Assembly (NCBI GenBank): GCA_039822045.1
Contig: JBCBMY010000001.1
Coordinates: 434,001 to 498,000, forward strand
Direction: 5' to 3'
From: HLUCCA09 sp039822045
Lineage (GTDB): Bacteria > Pseudomonadota > Alphaproteobacteria > Rhodobacterales > Rhodobacteraceae
Length of the DNA: 64,000 bases
Shown here: piece after piece, positions 52,392-61,344 of the stretch
How positions within the stretch are numbered: position 1 is the stretch's first letter
Layout of the letters: every line of letters starts with the position of its first letter
The notes under the pieces: generated by a model
What the model was told of the DNA's origin: nothing
What the model saw: the letters and a program-made list of their open reading frames with translations, nothing else
The model's database searches: none
Program-made: the position numbers and the translations under genes

Positions 52392-52549
52392 GGTGCGCAC
52401 CTCATGCTGGTCCGGCCAGAGCGGCTGGGGATCCGAGCTTTGGGCGCATGCCTGACGGGGTAGCTACCAACCCCACGGCACCGTGACGCACATACGTGGC
52501 CAGGGTCAAGCGCAACCATGGTGGGCGGACCGAAGCGCACGCCCGGCAC

Positions 52550-53215
52550 TCACCCGGTCACGCGGCTCACCTCGCGGCGGATCTTCACCCGGATTGCACG
52601 GGGAAAATCGGTGAACCCGCGCGCTGTCTCCACAAACCCGTCCGGGGTGATCAGGCGACGCCGATAGTAAGCGGTCGTGGCAGCGCCAATCCCCTCGATC
52701 GCGAGTCCGTTCACCGTAACGCCCGACCGCGTGGCGAAGTGGCGCGCGCCATTCACGTCGGTCTGCGCGTTGTCCGGCCCGTCGCCCGAGATATCGATCA
52801 CCAGCCGGGCGCAATCGCTTTGCGTGAGCGCCTCGGCCACGCCCCGGCGCAGCGCCTCGCCGATCGCGGTGTTGGCGCCAACATAGGCACGGCGCATCGC
52901 TTCGACGTCTTCTGCGAGGCTTTCCATGTCGGAATAGCTTGCGATGCGGCGCCAGGGGATGGTCATCTCCTGCATTCCTGCACCCGACCATTGCATGATC
53001 GCCACGGCATTTGCGCCGGTGACCATGGCGTCCATGACGGTGCCATCGCGCAGGGCCGCGGCCAGGCCATCAGTTTGGATGCGGTATTCCCCGGGATCGA
53101 TCGAGTTCGACACATCGACTGCGAGCAGAAGCGCCGTGTCACACGCCAGGGCCGGGCGGGCCGCTGCCGTGGTTACGAGTGAGGCGCACAGGAGGAAGCG
53201 GAAAAGCCCAAGCAT
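52550..53215 (-). CDS. Secreted DUF1194 / von Willebrand A-like protein
   Basis: A 221-residue exported protein from the ATG at 53215 (a TTG 6 nt upstream is less likely). Residues 1-24 are a signal peptide ending near ARPALAC. The mature part is a vWA/DUF1194 domain: ALLLAVDVSNSIDPGEYRIQ gives the MIDAS DxSxS, and VIDISGDGPDN a second metal-ion strand. The function of the family is not established. It stands alone, downstream of the tmRNA gene on the same strand. Confidence 0.86.
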   Translation of the reverse strand: MLGLFRFLLCASLVTTAAARPALACDTALLLAVDVSNSIDPGEYRIQTDGLAAALRDGTVMDAMVTGANAVAIMQWSGAGMQEMTIPWRRIASYSDMESLAEDVEAMRRAYVGANTAIGEALRRGVAEALTQSDCARLVIDISGDGPDNAQTDVNGARHFATRSGVTVNGLAIEGIGAATTAYYRRRLITPDGFVETARGFTDFPRAIRVKIRREVSRVTG

Positions 53216-53294
53216 GTCCAACAGATTGGCCGCGTGACGACTGCAGGATCAAGCCCGAAAGGACCCACAATCCCGTGCGTGTTGCCGCGTGCTC

Positions 53295-53301
53295 AAAAAA
53301 A
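53295..53301 (-). terminator. T-run after ssrA
   Basis: On the minus strand seven T follow a GC-rich segment (GCAGGGCC). This is placed about 30 nt beyond the end of the tmRNA coding piece and is the likely transcription terminator; the stem is imperfect. Confidence 0.5.
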
Positions 53302-53329
53302 GGCCCTGCTGCAAACCCGAATGCGCGCT

Positions 53330-53690
53330 GAGAAGTGCAGGCTTCTGTTGCCAGGTGCCTGCGAACCCCGCCTTACCTTGCTAGAGGCAAGGGCTTAGAT
53401 TTGGTATTGCGCACTGCTTACGCAGCGAGCGCCACCGGAGCACGGTTGTCATTGGCAACTATCATGCTTGGACCGGTAACGGTGGTACCTCACCGAGCGA
53501 AAGCTAACCCCTTTAGACGTCCGTCGATCCTATTTCGGCCCCATGTCCCGCCAACGATCGGGGTTTTGGTGGAGCCGCCGGGTACCGCCCCCGGGTCCGA
53601 TCCGCTTATTACGGGCGCGTTTATCGCCATAGTCCCGAAGGACGCACCGGATATACCGTCTCGCCCCTGTGCATTCAAGCACTCGGTGCG
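53330..53690 (-). ncRNA. ssrA: tmRNA (ssrA), circularly permuted two-piece type
   Basis: Transcribed on the minus strand in the order acceptor piece, spacer, coding piece. The acceptor piece ends GGCGGCTCCACCA, with its 3' CCA at 53567. A 24-nt spacer (53543-53566) follows, and the coding piece starts GGGGCCGAAATAGGATCGAC at 53542. The tag frame 53418-53456 reads GCC AAT GAC AAC ... TAA and encodes ANDNRAPVALAA, the tag known from Rhodobacterales. The outer ends are approximate. tmRNA with SmpB rescues stalled ribosomes and marks the peptide for ClpXP; sspB nearby encodes the adaptor. Confidence 0.95.
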
Positions 53691-53812
53691 GGGGCGCGGC
53701 ACTGCGGGGTGAGTGCTCCTGCCATGCCCTCACCCGCCCTTCGGTTGACAGCGGTCGGTCGAGCGTCGAAAAAATCGGTGTGGTTCGGGAGATGACCGTG
53801 ACGGGAGATGGG

Positions 53813-54325
53813 ATGATCTCAGTCGATTATGTGCAGGTGATGGCGCGCTACAATGCGTGGCAGAACAATGGCTTGATTGAACTTCTTCAAGGGGTCGATG
53901 CAGAGGCGCTCAATAAGGACCGTGGCGCCTTCTTCGGCTCGATCCTCGGCACGCTCAACCATATCCTCTGGGGCGACCGGATCTGGATGGCCCGGTTCGA
54001 TGATTGGACCAAGCCGACCCTCGGGATCGCGGAAAGCCCCACGCTTTGTCCCACATTCGATGCTTGGTCGGCGGATCGGGTGCGCGCGGACGGACGCATC
54101 AAGGTCTGGGCCGACAAACTCAGCCCGGTGCGGCTGCGCGGCGATCTGACATGGATGTCCGGTGCAACCGGCCGTGAGATGGCCAAGCCGATCGCGATCT
54201 GCGTGACCCATTTCTTCAACCATCAGACCCACCACCGGGGGCAGGTGCATGCCATGCTGACATCGGCCGGCCTCAAGCCGCAGATGACGGATCTGGCGCT
54301 GGCGCCCGCCGACGCGCTCGTGTAA
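53813..54325 (+). CDS. DinB family protein
   Basis: A 170-residue four-helix bundle of the DinB/YfiT superfamily. The metal ligands are seen at NHILWGD (His near 43) and in the C-terminal HFFNHQTHHRGQVHAML (two His of the HxxxH). The ATG at 53813 follows GGGAG by 5 nt; an upstream ATG at 53792 has the same sequence immediately adjacent and is rejected. The family includes metal-dependent thiol S-transferases; the substrate is unknown. Confidence 0.9.
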   Translation: MISVDYVQVMARYNAWQNNGLIELLQGVDAEALNKDRGAFFGSILGTLNHILWGDRIWMARFDDWTKPTLGIAESPTLCPTFDAWSADRVRADGRIKVWADKLSPVRLRGDLTWMSGATGREMAKPIAICVTHFFNHQTHHRGQVHAMLTSAGLKPQMTDLALAPADALV

Positions 54326-54385
54326 CCGGCAACGACCTGCCCTAAGGGCAGAGCGCCGCAAGGGGCGGATAACGGGGAGGGATTC

Positions 54386-55375
54386 ATGCGCGCACTGATC
54401 GTGGAGAAGGGCGAGGACGGCACGACGAGCGCCGCCGTCCAGAGCATCGACGAAAGCCGGCTGCCCGAGGGCAATGTCACAGTCGCCGTCGAGCACAGCA
54501 CGGTGAACTACAAGGACGGCCTGTGCCTTGGTCCGGGCGGGGGCGGCCTTGTGCGGACCTATCCGCACGTCCCCGGCATCGACTTTGCCGGCACGGTCGA
54601 GGCCTCCGACGATGCACGCTACACGCCCGGCGACAAGGTGGTGCTGACGGGATGGCGCGTGGGCGAGGTCCATTGGGGCGGATACGCCGAGAAGGCCCGC
54701 GTCAAGGCCGACTGGCTTGTGCCGCTGCCCGACGGCTTGACGACGCGCCAGGCCATGGCGGTGGGCACCGCGGGCTTCACGGCGATGCTGGCCGTGATGG
54801 CGCTTGAGGATCACGGGCTGACGCCATCGGGCGGCGAGGTTCTGGTCACGGGCGCCGCAGGCGGCGTCGGCTCGGTCGCCACGGCGATCCTTGGCAACCT
54901 GGGATACCAGGTGGCAGGCGTCACCGGGCGCCCCGAACAGGCAGACTATCTCAAAAGCCTCGGCGCCTCGCGCATCGTTGCGCGCGAAGAGCTGAACGAA
55001 ACGGTCAAGCGCCCGCTGGAATCCGAGACATGGGCCGGCTGCGTCGATGCGGTGGGGGGCCAAATGCTGGCCCGCGTGCTTGGCCAGATGAAGTACGGCG
55101 CTTCCGTTGCCGCCGTGGGTCTGGCGGGCGGTATGGCTCTGCCCGCGACGGTCATTCCGTTTCTCCTCCGCGGCGTGAACCTGCTTGGCATCGACAGCGT
55201 CATGCGCCCCTACGATGACCGCGTGCGCGCCTGGTCCCGGATTGCAAGCGATCTGCCGATGGACAGGCTCGAGGCGATGATCGTTCCCGCAACGCTCGAA
55301 GACCTGCCGGGTCTGGGGGCCGACATCCTCAAGGGTCAGGTCCGCGGCCGCGTGGTCGTCGACACCCGCGCCTAA
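54386..55375 (+). CDS. acuI: Acrylyl-CoA reductase AcuI (YhdH-type MDR)
   Basis: A 329-residue NADPH-dependent medium-chain reductase. The N-terminus (RALIVEKGEDG...STVNYKDGLCLGPGGG) and YPHVPGIDFAGTVEAS, WGGYAEKA and GAAGGVGSVA are those of YhdH/AcuI. AcuI reduces acryloyl-CoA to propionyl-CoA in DMSP degradation, a common trait of marine Rhodobacterales. The Cys/Zn sites of alcohol dehydrogenases are absent. No ddd or dmd genes are adjacent, so the physiological role is inferred from the family. Confidence 0.9.
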   Translation: MRALIVEKGEDGTTSAAVQSIDESRLPEGNVTVAVEHSTVNYKDGLCLGPGGGGLVRTYPHVPGIDFAGTVEASDDARYTPGDKVVLTGWRVGEVHWGGYAEKARVKADWLVPLPDGLTTRQAMAVGTAGFTAMLAVMALEDHGLTPSGGEVLVTGAAGGVGSVATAILGNLGYQVAGVTGRPEQADYLKSLGASRIVAREELNETVKRPLESETWAGCVDAVGGQMLARVLGQMKYGASVAAVGLAGGMALPATVIPFLLRGVNLLGIDSVMRPYDDRVRAWSRIASDLPMDRLEAMIVPATLEDLPGLGADILKGQVRGRVVVDTRA

Positions 55376-55544
55376 CCGGGGCACCACGCGCAAGCTGGCA
55401 GTACGGCCGACGCACGACGTGCTTCACGGCGCGGCGTTTGCGCCTATGTATGCGGCAGTATGCTTCGGGCAATCAGGACCGTGAGCTAGTCGAAATGCGA
55501 GGGGGCGCACACCAGGTCCTCTCCAGTCCGTAGCAGGGGCACTG

Positions 55545-56774
55545 GTGATCCGACTGTCGATCGACTTCGTCCGCGGCCAGTTCCCGGCCTTCTCCGAGCC
55601 CTCGCTTCGGGACTGGGCGCATTTCGAGAACGCCGGGGGCTCGTATGCCTGTCGCTATGTCATCTGGCGGCTCCACCGGTTCTACCGCGAGCGCAAGTTG
55701 CAGCCCTATGGCCCCTATCCGGGGGCGGCCGAGGGCGGAGAAGAGATGGACGAAGCGCGTCGGCGCATCGCCCTCATCCTTGGGGTCGACCGCGATGAGC
55801 TGAGCTTCGGCCCTTCGACCACGCAAAACACCTATGTGCTGTCGCAGGCGGTCCGCCAATGGCTGGCACCGGGCGAGGCCATCGTTGTGACCGATCAGGA
55901 CCATGAGGCCAATTCCGGGCCGTGGCGCAGGCTGGCCGAGACGGGCACCGAAGTGCGCGAATGGCGGATCGATCCCGACACCGGGCATCTCGACATCGAC
56001 GCCCTGCAGCCCCTTCTCGAAGATGGGCGGGTGCGCCTCGTCGTGTTCCCCCACTGCTCGAATGTCATCGCCGAGGTAAACGATGTCGCGCGCATTGCGC
56101 TCATGGTACGGCGGGCCGGCGCCTTCTCTTGCGTCGACGGCGTGTCCTATGCGCCGCACGGTCTGCCCGATGTCGGGCGCCTCGGAGCCGATATCTATCT
56201 GTTCTCAACCTACAAGACCTACGGGCCGCACCAGGGCATCATGGTCGTGCGGCGCGCGCTGGCGCGGCGCCTGCCGAACCAGGGGCATTTCTTCAACGCC
56301 GATAAACCGGAGACCCGCTTTACGCCCGCCGGCCCGGATCACGCCCAGGTGGCGGCCTGCGCCGGGATCGCCGACTATATCGATGCGCTCTACCACCACC
56401 ACAGCCCCGCCGGGCGCGACGTGGCCGGGCGCGCCGCCGAGATCCATGACGCCATGCGCGCCCGCGAGGTGGAACTGATGGACCCGATTCTCGACTATCT
56501 CGACACGCGGCGCGACCTGCGTCTCCTCGGTCCGACCAGCGCGCGCGCCCGGGCCCCCACCTTCGCGCTCGATCTCGGCCGCCCGGCCGAGCCTGTGGCC
56601 CGCGCCCTCGCCGAGCGCGGCATCATGGCCGGGGCCGGCGATTTCTATGCCGTCCGACCGCTCCAGGCGATGGGCGTCGACTTGGAGCAGGGTGTCCTGC
56701 GCCTCAGCTTCACCCACTACACCTCCGAGGAAGAGATCAACCGCCTCATCGCGGCGCTCGACCATGTCCTCTGA
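55545..56774 (+). CDS. Class V aminotransferase, cysteine desulfurase-like (VC1184 type)
   Basis: A 409-residue PLP enzyme beginning with GTG at 55545 (AGGGG 5 nt upstream). WAHFENAGGSYACRYVIWRL at the start, GPSTTQNTY, TDQDHEANSGPWRRL, and the PLP-Lys segment STYKTYGPHQG are shared with the cysteine desulfurase-like family typified by VC1184; the active-site Cys of IscS is not evident. The true substrate is unknown. The gene is isolated, 169 nt from acuI, and precedes the photolyase gene by 39 nt. Confidence 0.85.
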   Translation: MIRLSIDFVRGQFPAFSEPSLRDWAHFENAGGSYACRYVIWRLHRFYRERKLQPYGPYPGAAEGGEEMDEARRRIALILGVDRDELSFGPSTTQNTYVLSQAVRQWLAPGEAIVVTDQDHEANSGPWRRLAETGTEVREWRIDPDTGHLDIDALQPLLEDGRVRLVVFPHCSNVIAEVNDVARIALMVRRAGAFSCVDGVSYAPHGLPDVGRLGADIYLFSTYKTYGPHQGIMVVRRALARRLPNQGHFFNADKPETRFTPAGPDHAQVAACAGIADYIDALYHHHSPAGRDVAGRAAEIHDAMRAREVELMDPILDYLDTRRDLRLLGPTSARARAPTFALDLGRPAEPVARALAERGIMAGAGDFYAVRPLQAMGVDLEQGVLRLSFTHYTSEEEINRLIAALDHVL

Positions 56775-56813
56775 GCCCTTGCTTTCGGGCCCGGCGCACT
56801 AAACTGCGCCAGC

Positions 56814-58229
56814 ATGAATGCTCCCCCCGTCCTCGTCTGGCTCCGTCGCGACCTGCGGCTGAGCGATCATCCCGCCTTCGCGGCGGCCGCCAAGTCCGGC
56901 GCACCGATCATCCCGCTCTTTATCCGCGACGCGTCGGTCGATGGCCTCGCGGCCGCCCCGAAATGGCGGCTGGAACGGGGCCTCGCCGCCTTCGCCCCTG
57001 CGCTCGAAGAGCGTGGCAGCCGCCTGGTCCTGCGCTCAGGTCCCGCGCTCGCCGTCCTGCGCGCGGTGCTCGCCGAGACCGGGGCAGGGGCCGTACACTG
57101 GTCTCGCGCCTACGACCCGGCCTCCATCGCCCGCGACACCGAGGTCAAGACCGCACTGAAGGCCGACGGGATCGATGCACAATCCCACCCCGGGCACGTG
57201 CTCTTCGAGCCCTGGACAGTGGCGACCAAAACCGGCGGTTTCTTCAAGGTCTACACACCCATGTGGAACGCGGTGAAGGGCAGGGACGTGGCCGCGCCCG
57301 AGGCTCCGCCCGCGCTGGCCCCTCCCGGCGCCTGGCCCGCCAGCGAAGACCTCGAAAGCTGGCATCTGGGACGCGCCATGAACCGCGGCGCCGCCGTCGT
57401 CTCACGCCATGTCGCAGTGGGCGAAGCAGCCGCGCGGGATCGACTTGATCACTTCATCGCCGATCTGGTCGCCGGCTACGACCGCGCGCGCGACATGGTG
57501 GCCGAAGACGGCACATCACGTCTCTCCGCCCACCTCTCGCTTGGAGAAATCGGGCCGCGCACATGCTGGCATGCCGGCCTGCGCGCCCGTGACGAGGGCC
57601 GGGCCGGCGCCGAGACGTTTCTGAAAGAGCTCGTCTGGCGCGAGTTCGCCTATCATCTGCTCTACCACACGCCCCACATCGCCGAGGACAATTGGCGCGA
57701 AGAGTGGTCAGCCTTCCCATGGAACGAGGATGAAGACCGCCCCAACGTCATTGCGTGGAAACAGGGGCGCACGGGCCTGCCTTTCGTCGATGCCGCAATG
57801 CGCGAGATGTATGTCACCGGCACGATGCACAACCGGGGCCGAATGATCGTGGCAAGCTATCTGACCAAGCACCTGATGACCCACTGGAAGGTCGGCCTGC
57901 GCTGGTTCGAGGAACACCTGGTCGACTGGGATCCAGCCTCGAACGCCATGGGCTGGCAATGGTCGGCCGGGTCGGGCCCCGACGCCACGCCCTATTTCCG
58001 GGTGTTCAACCCCGAAACGCAACTCGACAAGTTCGATCGCGCCCGCACCTATACTGGCCGATGGATAGCTGAAACCAGCGCCAACCCGACGGCCGACGCG
58101 CTGTCCTACTTCGATGCCATCCCGCGCAGTTGGGGCCTGGCGCCGACCGATCCCTATCCAGATCCGATCGTCACTCCCGCCGAGGGCCGCAAGCGGGCGC
58201 TCGACGCCTATCAGAGCCGCGGGTTCTAG
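56814..58229 (+). CDS. phrB: Deoxyribodipyrimidine photolyase (cryptochrome/photolyase family)
   Basis: A 471-residue FAD-dependent photolyase. The antenna domain starts PPVLVWLRRDLRLSDHPA, and the FAD domain has LVWREFAYHLLYH, GRTGLPFVDAAMREM, RGRMIVASYLTKHLM and WQWSAGSGPDATPYFRVFNP, all characteristic. It repairs UV pyrimidine dimers in light. The conserved Trp residues of the electron chain appear in place. The gene follows the aminotransferase gene. Confidence 0.95.
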   Translation: MNAPPVLVWLRRDLRLSDHPAFAAAAKSGAPIIPLFIRDASVDGLAAAPKWRLERGLAAFAPALEERGSRLVLRSGPALAVLRAVLAETGAGAVHWSRAYDPASIARDTEVKTALKADGIDAQSHPGHVLFEPWTVATKTGGFFKVYTPMWNAVKGRDVAAPEAPPALAPPGAWPASEDLESWHLGRAMNRGAAVVSRHVAVGEAAARDRLDHFIADLVAGYDRARDMVAEDGTSRLSAHLSLGEIGPRTCWHAGLRARDEGRAGAETFLKELVWREFAYHLLYHTPHIAEDNWREEWSAFPWNEDEDRPNVIAWKQGRTGLPFVDAAMREMYVTGTMHNRGRMIVASYLTKHLMTHWKVGLRWFEEHLVDWDPASNAMGWQWSAGSGPDATPYFRVFNPETQLDKFDRARTYTGRWIAETSANPTADALSYFDAIPRSWGLAPTDPYPDPIVTPAEGRKRALDAYQSRGF

Positions 58230-58341
58230 GGCGTGCCCGAGGGCCGAAACCGAACGTCAGCCACGCGGCGGGGTTGACCCGGTGGGCTCTGGCGTCAAGT
58301 TCCTTGCCCGGGAAAGCGTGAATGGGGAGAATGGGATAGCG

Positions 58342-59556
58342 ATGGTAACGGTGGAGGGCATGGACGTTCCGCAAACGGCACCGCGGTTGGTGCGCAAGAT
58401 CGCCGAGGCCGCGCAGGGCAGCATCAGCGGGCGGCTCGATGTGACGTTGCCCGACGGCGCCACCTTCTCCCTGTCCAACGGCGCCCCCGGACGGATCAGC
58501 CATATCATCCTCGAAAACTACCGCCCGGTCCGCCGCATGGCGACCGAGGGCTGGCTGGGCTTCACCGAAAGCTACCTCGACGGCGACTGGTCGACGCCCG
58601 ATCTGCAGGGCTTTCTTGACCATGTCCACGAGTTCGACCTCGAGATCTACGACAGCGCCTTCGCGGCCTCGCGCCTCATGCGCCTCTGGGAGCGGCTGCG
58701 CTTCTGGCTTCAGCGCAACACCAAGCGGCAGGCCAAAAGGAACATCGCAGCCCACTACGACCTCGGCAACGAGTTCTATTCGCTCTGGCTCGACGACACG
58801 ATGACCTACTCTTCTGCGCTCTTCGCGACGGGGCAGGAGAGCCTCGAGAAGGCCCAGACCGCCAAATACGCGGCGATGGTCGATGGTCTGAGCGTCGGCC
58901 CCGGCGACCATGTGCTCGAGATCGGCTGCGGCTGGGGCGGCTTCGCCGAATATGCCGCGGCCGAGCGGGGCTTGCGCGTCACTGGCCTCACGATCAGCCA
59001 GGCTCAGCATGATTTCGCCGTCGAGCGCATCGCGCGCGCTGGCCTCGCCGATCAGGTTGAAATCAAGCTCTGCGACTACCGCGACGAACGCGGCAGCTAT
59101 GACGGGATCGCCTCGATCGAGATGTTCGAGGCGGTTGGCGAGAAATACTGGCCCGCCTTCTTCTCGGCGGTGCGCGACCGCCTGAAGCCCGGCCGCTTCG
59201 CCAATCTCCAGATCATCACGATCGAAGACCGCCAGTGGGAGACCTACCGCCGCGGCGTCGACTTTGTGCAGAAGTTCATCTTCCCCGGTGGCATGCTCCC
59301 GGCCCCCGCCGTTCTGCGGCGGGAGGTGGAGCGCGCGGGCCTCGCCGTCACCGGCTCGTTCGAATTCGGCGCCTCCTACTCCACCACACTCCGGCGCTGG
59401 CACGAGACGTTTCTCGAGCGCTGGCCGCAGATTTCGGGCCAGGGGTTCGACGAGCGCTTCCGGCGCATGTGGGAGTTCTATCTGTGCTCCTGCGCCGCCA
59501 CATTTTCGTCCGGAACCTGTGATGTAACGCAGATCAGACTGACCAGACCGTCCTGA
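58342..59556 (+). CDS. cfa: Cyclopropane-fatty-acyl-phospholipid synthase
   Basis: A 404-residue SAM-dependent enzyme that cyclopropanates unsaturated acyl chains of membrane phospholipids. The catalytic half has NIAAHYDLGNEFYSLWLDD, TYSSALF, VLEIGCGWGGFAEYAAAERG, GLTISQAQ and EMFEAVGEKYWPAFF; the C-terminus carries FIFPGGMLP and the GFDERFRRMWEFYLCSCAA block. The start is uncertain: ATG 58342, or ATG 58360 with GGAGG close by. It is upstream of trgA, 14 nt away. Confidence 0.94.
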   Translation: MVTVEGMDVPQTAPRLVRKIAEAAQGSISGRLDVTLPDGATFSLSNGAPGRISHIILENYRPVRRMATEGWLGFTESYLDGDWSTPDLQGFLDHVHEFDLEIYDSAFAASRLMRLWERLRFWLQRNTKRQAKRNIAAHYDLGNEFYSLWLDDTMTYSSALFATGQESLEKAQTAKYAAMVDGLSVGPGDHVLEIGCGWGGFAEYAAAERGLRVTGLTISQAQHDFAVERIARAGLADQVEIKLCDYRDERGSYDGIASIEMFEAVGEKYWPAFFSAVRDRLKPGRFANLQIITIEDRQWETYRRGVDFVQKFIFPGGMLPAPAVLRREVERAGLAVTGSFEFGASYSTTLRRWHETFLERWPQISGQGFDERFRRMWEFYLCSCAATFSSGTCDVTQIRLTRPS

Positions 59557-59570
59557 TCTACGAGACAATC

Positions 59571-60035
59571 ATGCGCACTGCCGCCCGACCGATGCCAACT
59601 GCCGCCCGGCTCTTTGCTGCGGCCGGCTTCGCAACGATGGCCTTCTTTGCCACCGAACTCTACAAGCCGCTTCTGCCCGAGGGCACCCAGATGGACATGT
59701 TCACCCCCGTGAACGTGATTGTCGGTGCTCTGTGCGGTTGGCTGGTGATGGGACGGCTGGCGGGCACCGGATACTATGCTGCCGCCGGCTCCGGTGTGCG
59801 CACCTCCGCGGTCATGCTGTTCTACGTCCTGTTCATCTGGTCGTTCTGGGAAATGTTCCAGCGCTCCATCGACCTCTACTACGACGGACCAGTCGACGCG
59901 CTGCAGCAGATGATGGAACTTGGCGCCGAATACTTCCTGCTCGGTCTGCAGGATCCGCAAGTGCCAATCACTGTGCTCATCGGTGGGATCCTCGCGGCGT
60001 TCTTCAGCGAATGGGCCTCCCAGCAATGGGCTTAG
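59571..60035 (+). CDS. trgA: Tellurite resistance protein TrgA-family membrane protein
   Basis: A 154-residue integral protein with hydrophobic segments near 10-28 (FAAAGFATMAFFATEL), 44-65, 78-98 (VMLFYVLFIWSFWEMF) and 125-148. This matches TrgA in size and layout. It is followed by the Nudix gene and then cysK, the order described for the Rhodobacter sphaeroides trgAB-cysK tellurite locus. The ATG at 59571 is listed, ATG 59592 is possible. The biochemical role of TrgA is not known. Confidence 0.88.
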   Translation: MRTAARPMPTAARLFAAAGFATMAFFATELYKPLLPEGTQMDMFTPVNVIVGALCGWLVMGRLAGTGYYAAAGSGVRTSAVMLFYVLFIWSFWEMFQRSIDLYYDGPVDALQQMMELGAEYFLLGLQDPQVPITVLIGGILAAFFSEWASQQWA

Positions 60036-60107
60036 GGTTGGGCGCTCGGGGGGCTTGCGCAGAACCGCGGCTCCTGTAACCCGGGCGGGAAACATGGATC
60101 CCGCCGC

Positions 60108-61259
60108 ATGCCCGACCCCGCCACGACCACGACACCCGTCTTCTTCTTCGGACCGCTGCGCGACCCGGCACTTCGCCGGATCGTGCTTGGCGCGGAGTTC
60201 CCCGTCGCAACGGCACACCTGAACGGTCGCACAGCTTTCACAGGGGCGCAGGACGCGGGGCCGATCCTCGCCCTCGGGCCGGGCGTCGTCGAAGGGGTGC
60301 TGGTCGAGCTTCCGCCCGTCGCCCACGTGCGCGCGACCTACTACGCCGAGATTTCGGGCTCTGCACCGCAGCCCGTGTCGGTCGAGGTCGACGACAAAGG
60401 GGCTCGCGCGGCCGAACTCTGGCACAAGCCGGCATCGGCCGACCATACTGGCATCCGATGGGACCTTGCCGCATGGCAGGCTGCGCATGGCGCCCTGGCC
60501 CGGGCCGCCGCGCACGACGTCATGGGTTTGATCGACATCCAGCCCGCGCCAGAGACCATCCGCCGCCTGCCGACGATCCACGCCCGCGCCCAGGCCCGCG
60601 TCAACGCGGAGGCGGCTCCCGCGCCCGCTACCCTTCGCTATCCTGCGGACGAGAGCGCTGTCACCGTGCTGGCCAAGCGAAGGCCCTATGCCAACTTCTT
60701 CTCGGTCGAGGAGTACGACCTGAACCATTCGCTTTTCGATGGCGGCCGCTCCCAGGATCTCACGCGCGCAGTCTTCATCAGCGCGGATGCCGTCACTGTT
60801 CTGCCCTATGACCCCTCGCGCGACTGCATCCTGCTGATCGAGCAGTTCCGGCCAGGGCCCCTGGCGCGGGGCGATCGCAACCCCTGGTCGCTTGAGGCCA
60901 TCGCCGGTCGCATCGATGGTGGCGAGACGCCCGAGGCCACGGCCCTACGCGAGGCACAAGAGGAGGCCGGCATCACATTGTCCCGCCTGATCCGCCTGGC
61001 CGGCTACTATCCCTCGCCCGGAGCCAAAGCCGAATTCCTGCACACCTATCTTGGGCTTGCCGATCTGCCCGACAGTGCAGCCGGGCTCGGTGGCCTTGCC
61101 GACGAGAACGAGGATATCCGAAGCCACGTCTTGCCGGTCGATACCGCGCTCGGGCTGATCTCGACGGGCGAGATCAACAACGGCCCCCTGATCCTGAGCC
61201 TCCTGGAACTCGATCGCATGCGCGCCGATCTCCGCGCCGGCCGCGTGCCCGCCGCCTGA
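60108..61259 (+). CDS. trgB: TrgB-like GGCT/Nudix fusion protein
   Basis: A 383-residue two-domain protein. Residues 8-150 resemble the gamma-glutamylcyclotransferase-like (AIG2) fold, starting FFFGPLRDPALRR and continuing with ATAHLNGRTAF-type text. Residues 200-375 are a Nudix hydrolase of the ADP-ribose pyrophosphatase type: SLEAIAGRIDGGETPEATA, REAQEEAG and the following PSPG. The fusion is the TrgB pattern, adjacent to trgA and cysK. Its substrate in tellurite tolerance is not established. It is the second gene of the trgA-trgB-cysK unit. Confidence 0.88.
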   Translation: MPDPATTTTPVFFFGPLRDPALRRIVLGAEFPVATAHLNGRTAFTGAQDAGPILALGPGVVEGVLVELPPVAHVRATYYAEISGSAPQPVSVEVDDKGARAAELWHKPASADHTGIRWDLAAWQAAHGALARAAAHDVMGLIDIQPAPETIRRLPTIHARAQARVNAEAAPAPATLRYPADESAVTVLAKRRPYANFFSVEEYDLNHSLFDGGRSQDLTRAVFISADAVTVLPYDPSRDCILLIEQFRPGPLARGDRNPWSLEAIAGRIDGGETPEATALREAQEEAGITLSRLIRLAGYYPSPGAKAEFLHTYLGLADLPDSAAGLGGLADENEDIRSHVLPVDTALGLISTGEINNGPLILSLLELDRMRADLRAGRVPAA

Positions 61260-61344
61260 TCGCCGGGCTCCCCGCACCTCATCCGGTTGACACGAAAACC
61301 CCGAAGGCTAGCGTCAGCCAGCCATTTGGACGAGGAGGCGCGCG

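Noticed and set aside
58171..59568. Minus-strand frame of 465 codons opposite cfa
   Set aside because: Composition is that of a GC-rich shadow and the plus strand encodes an unmistakable cyclopropane fatty acid synthase.
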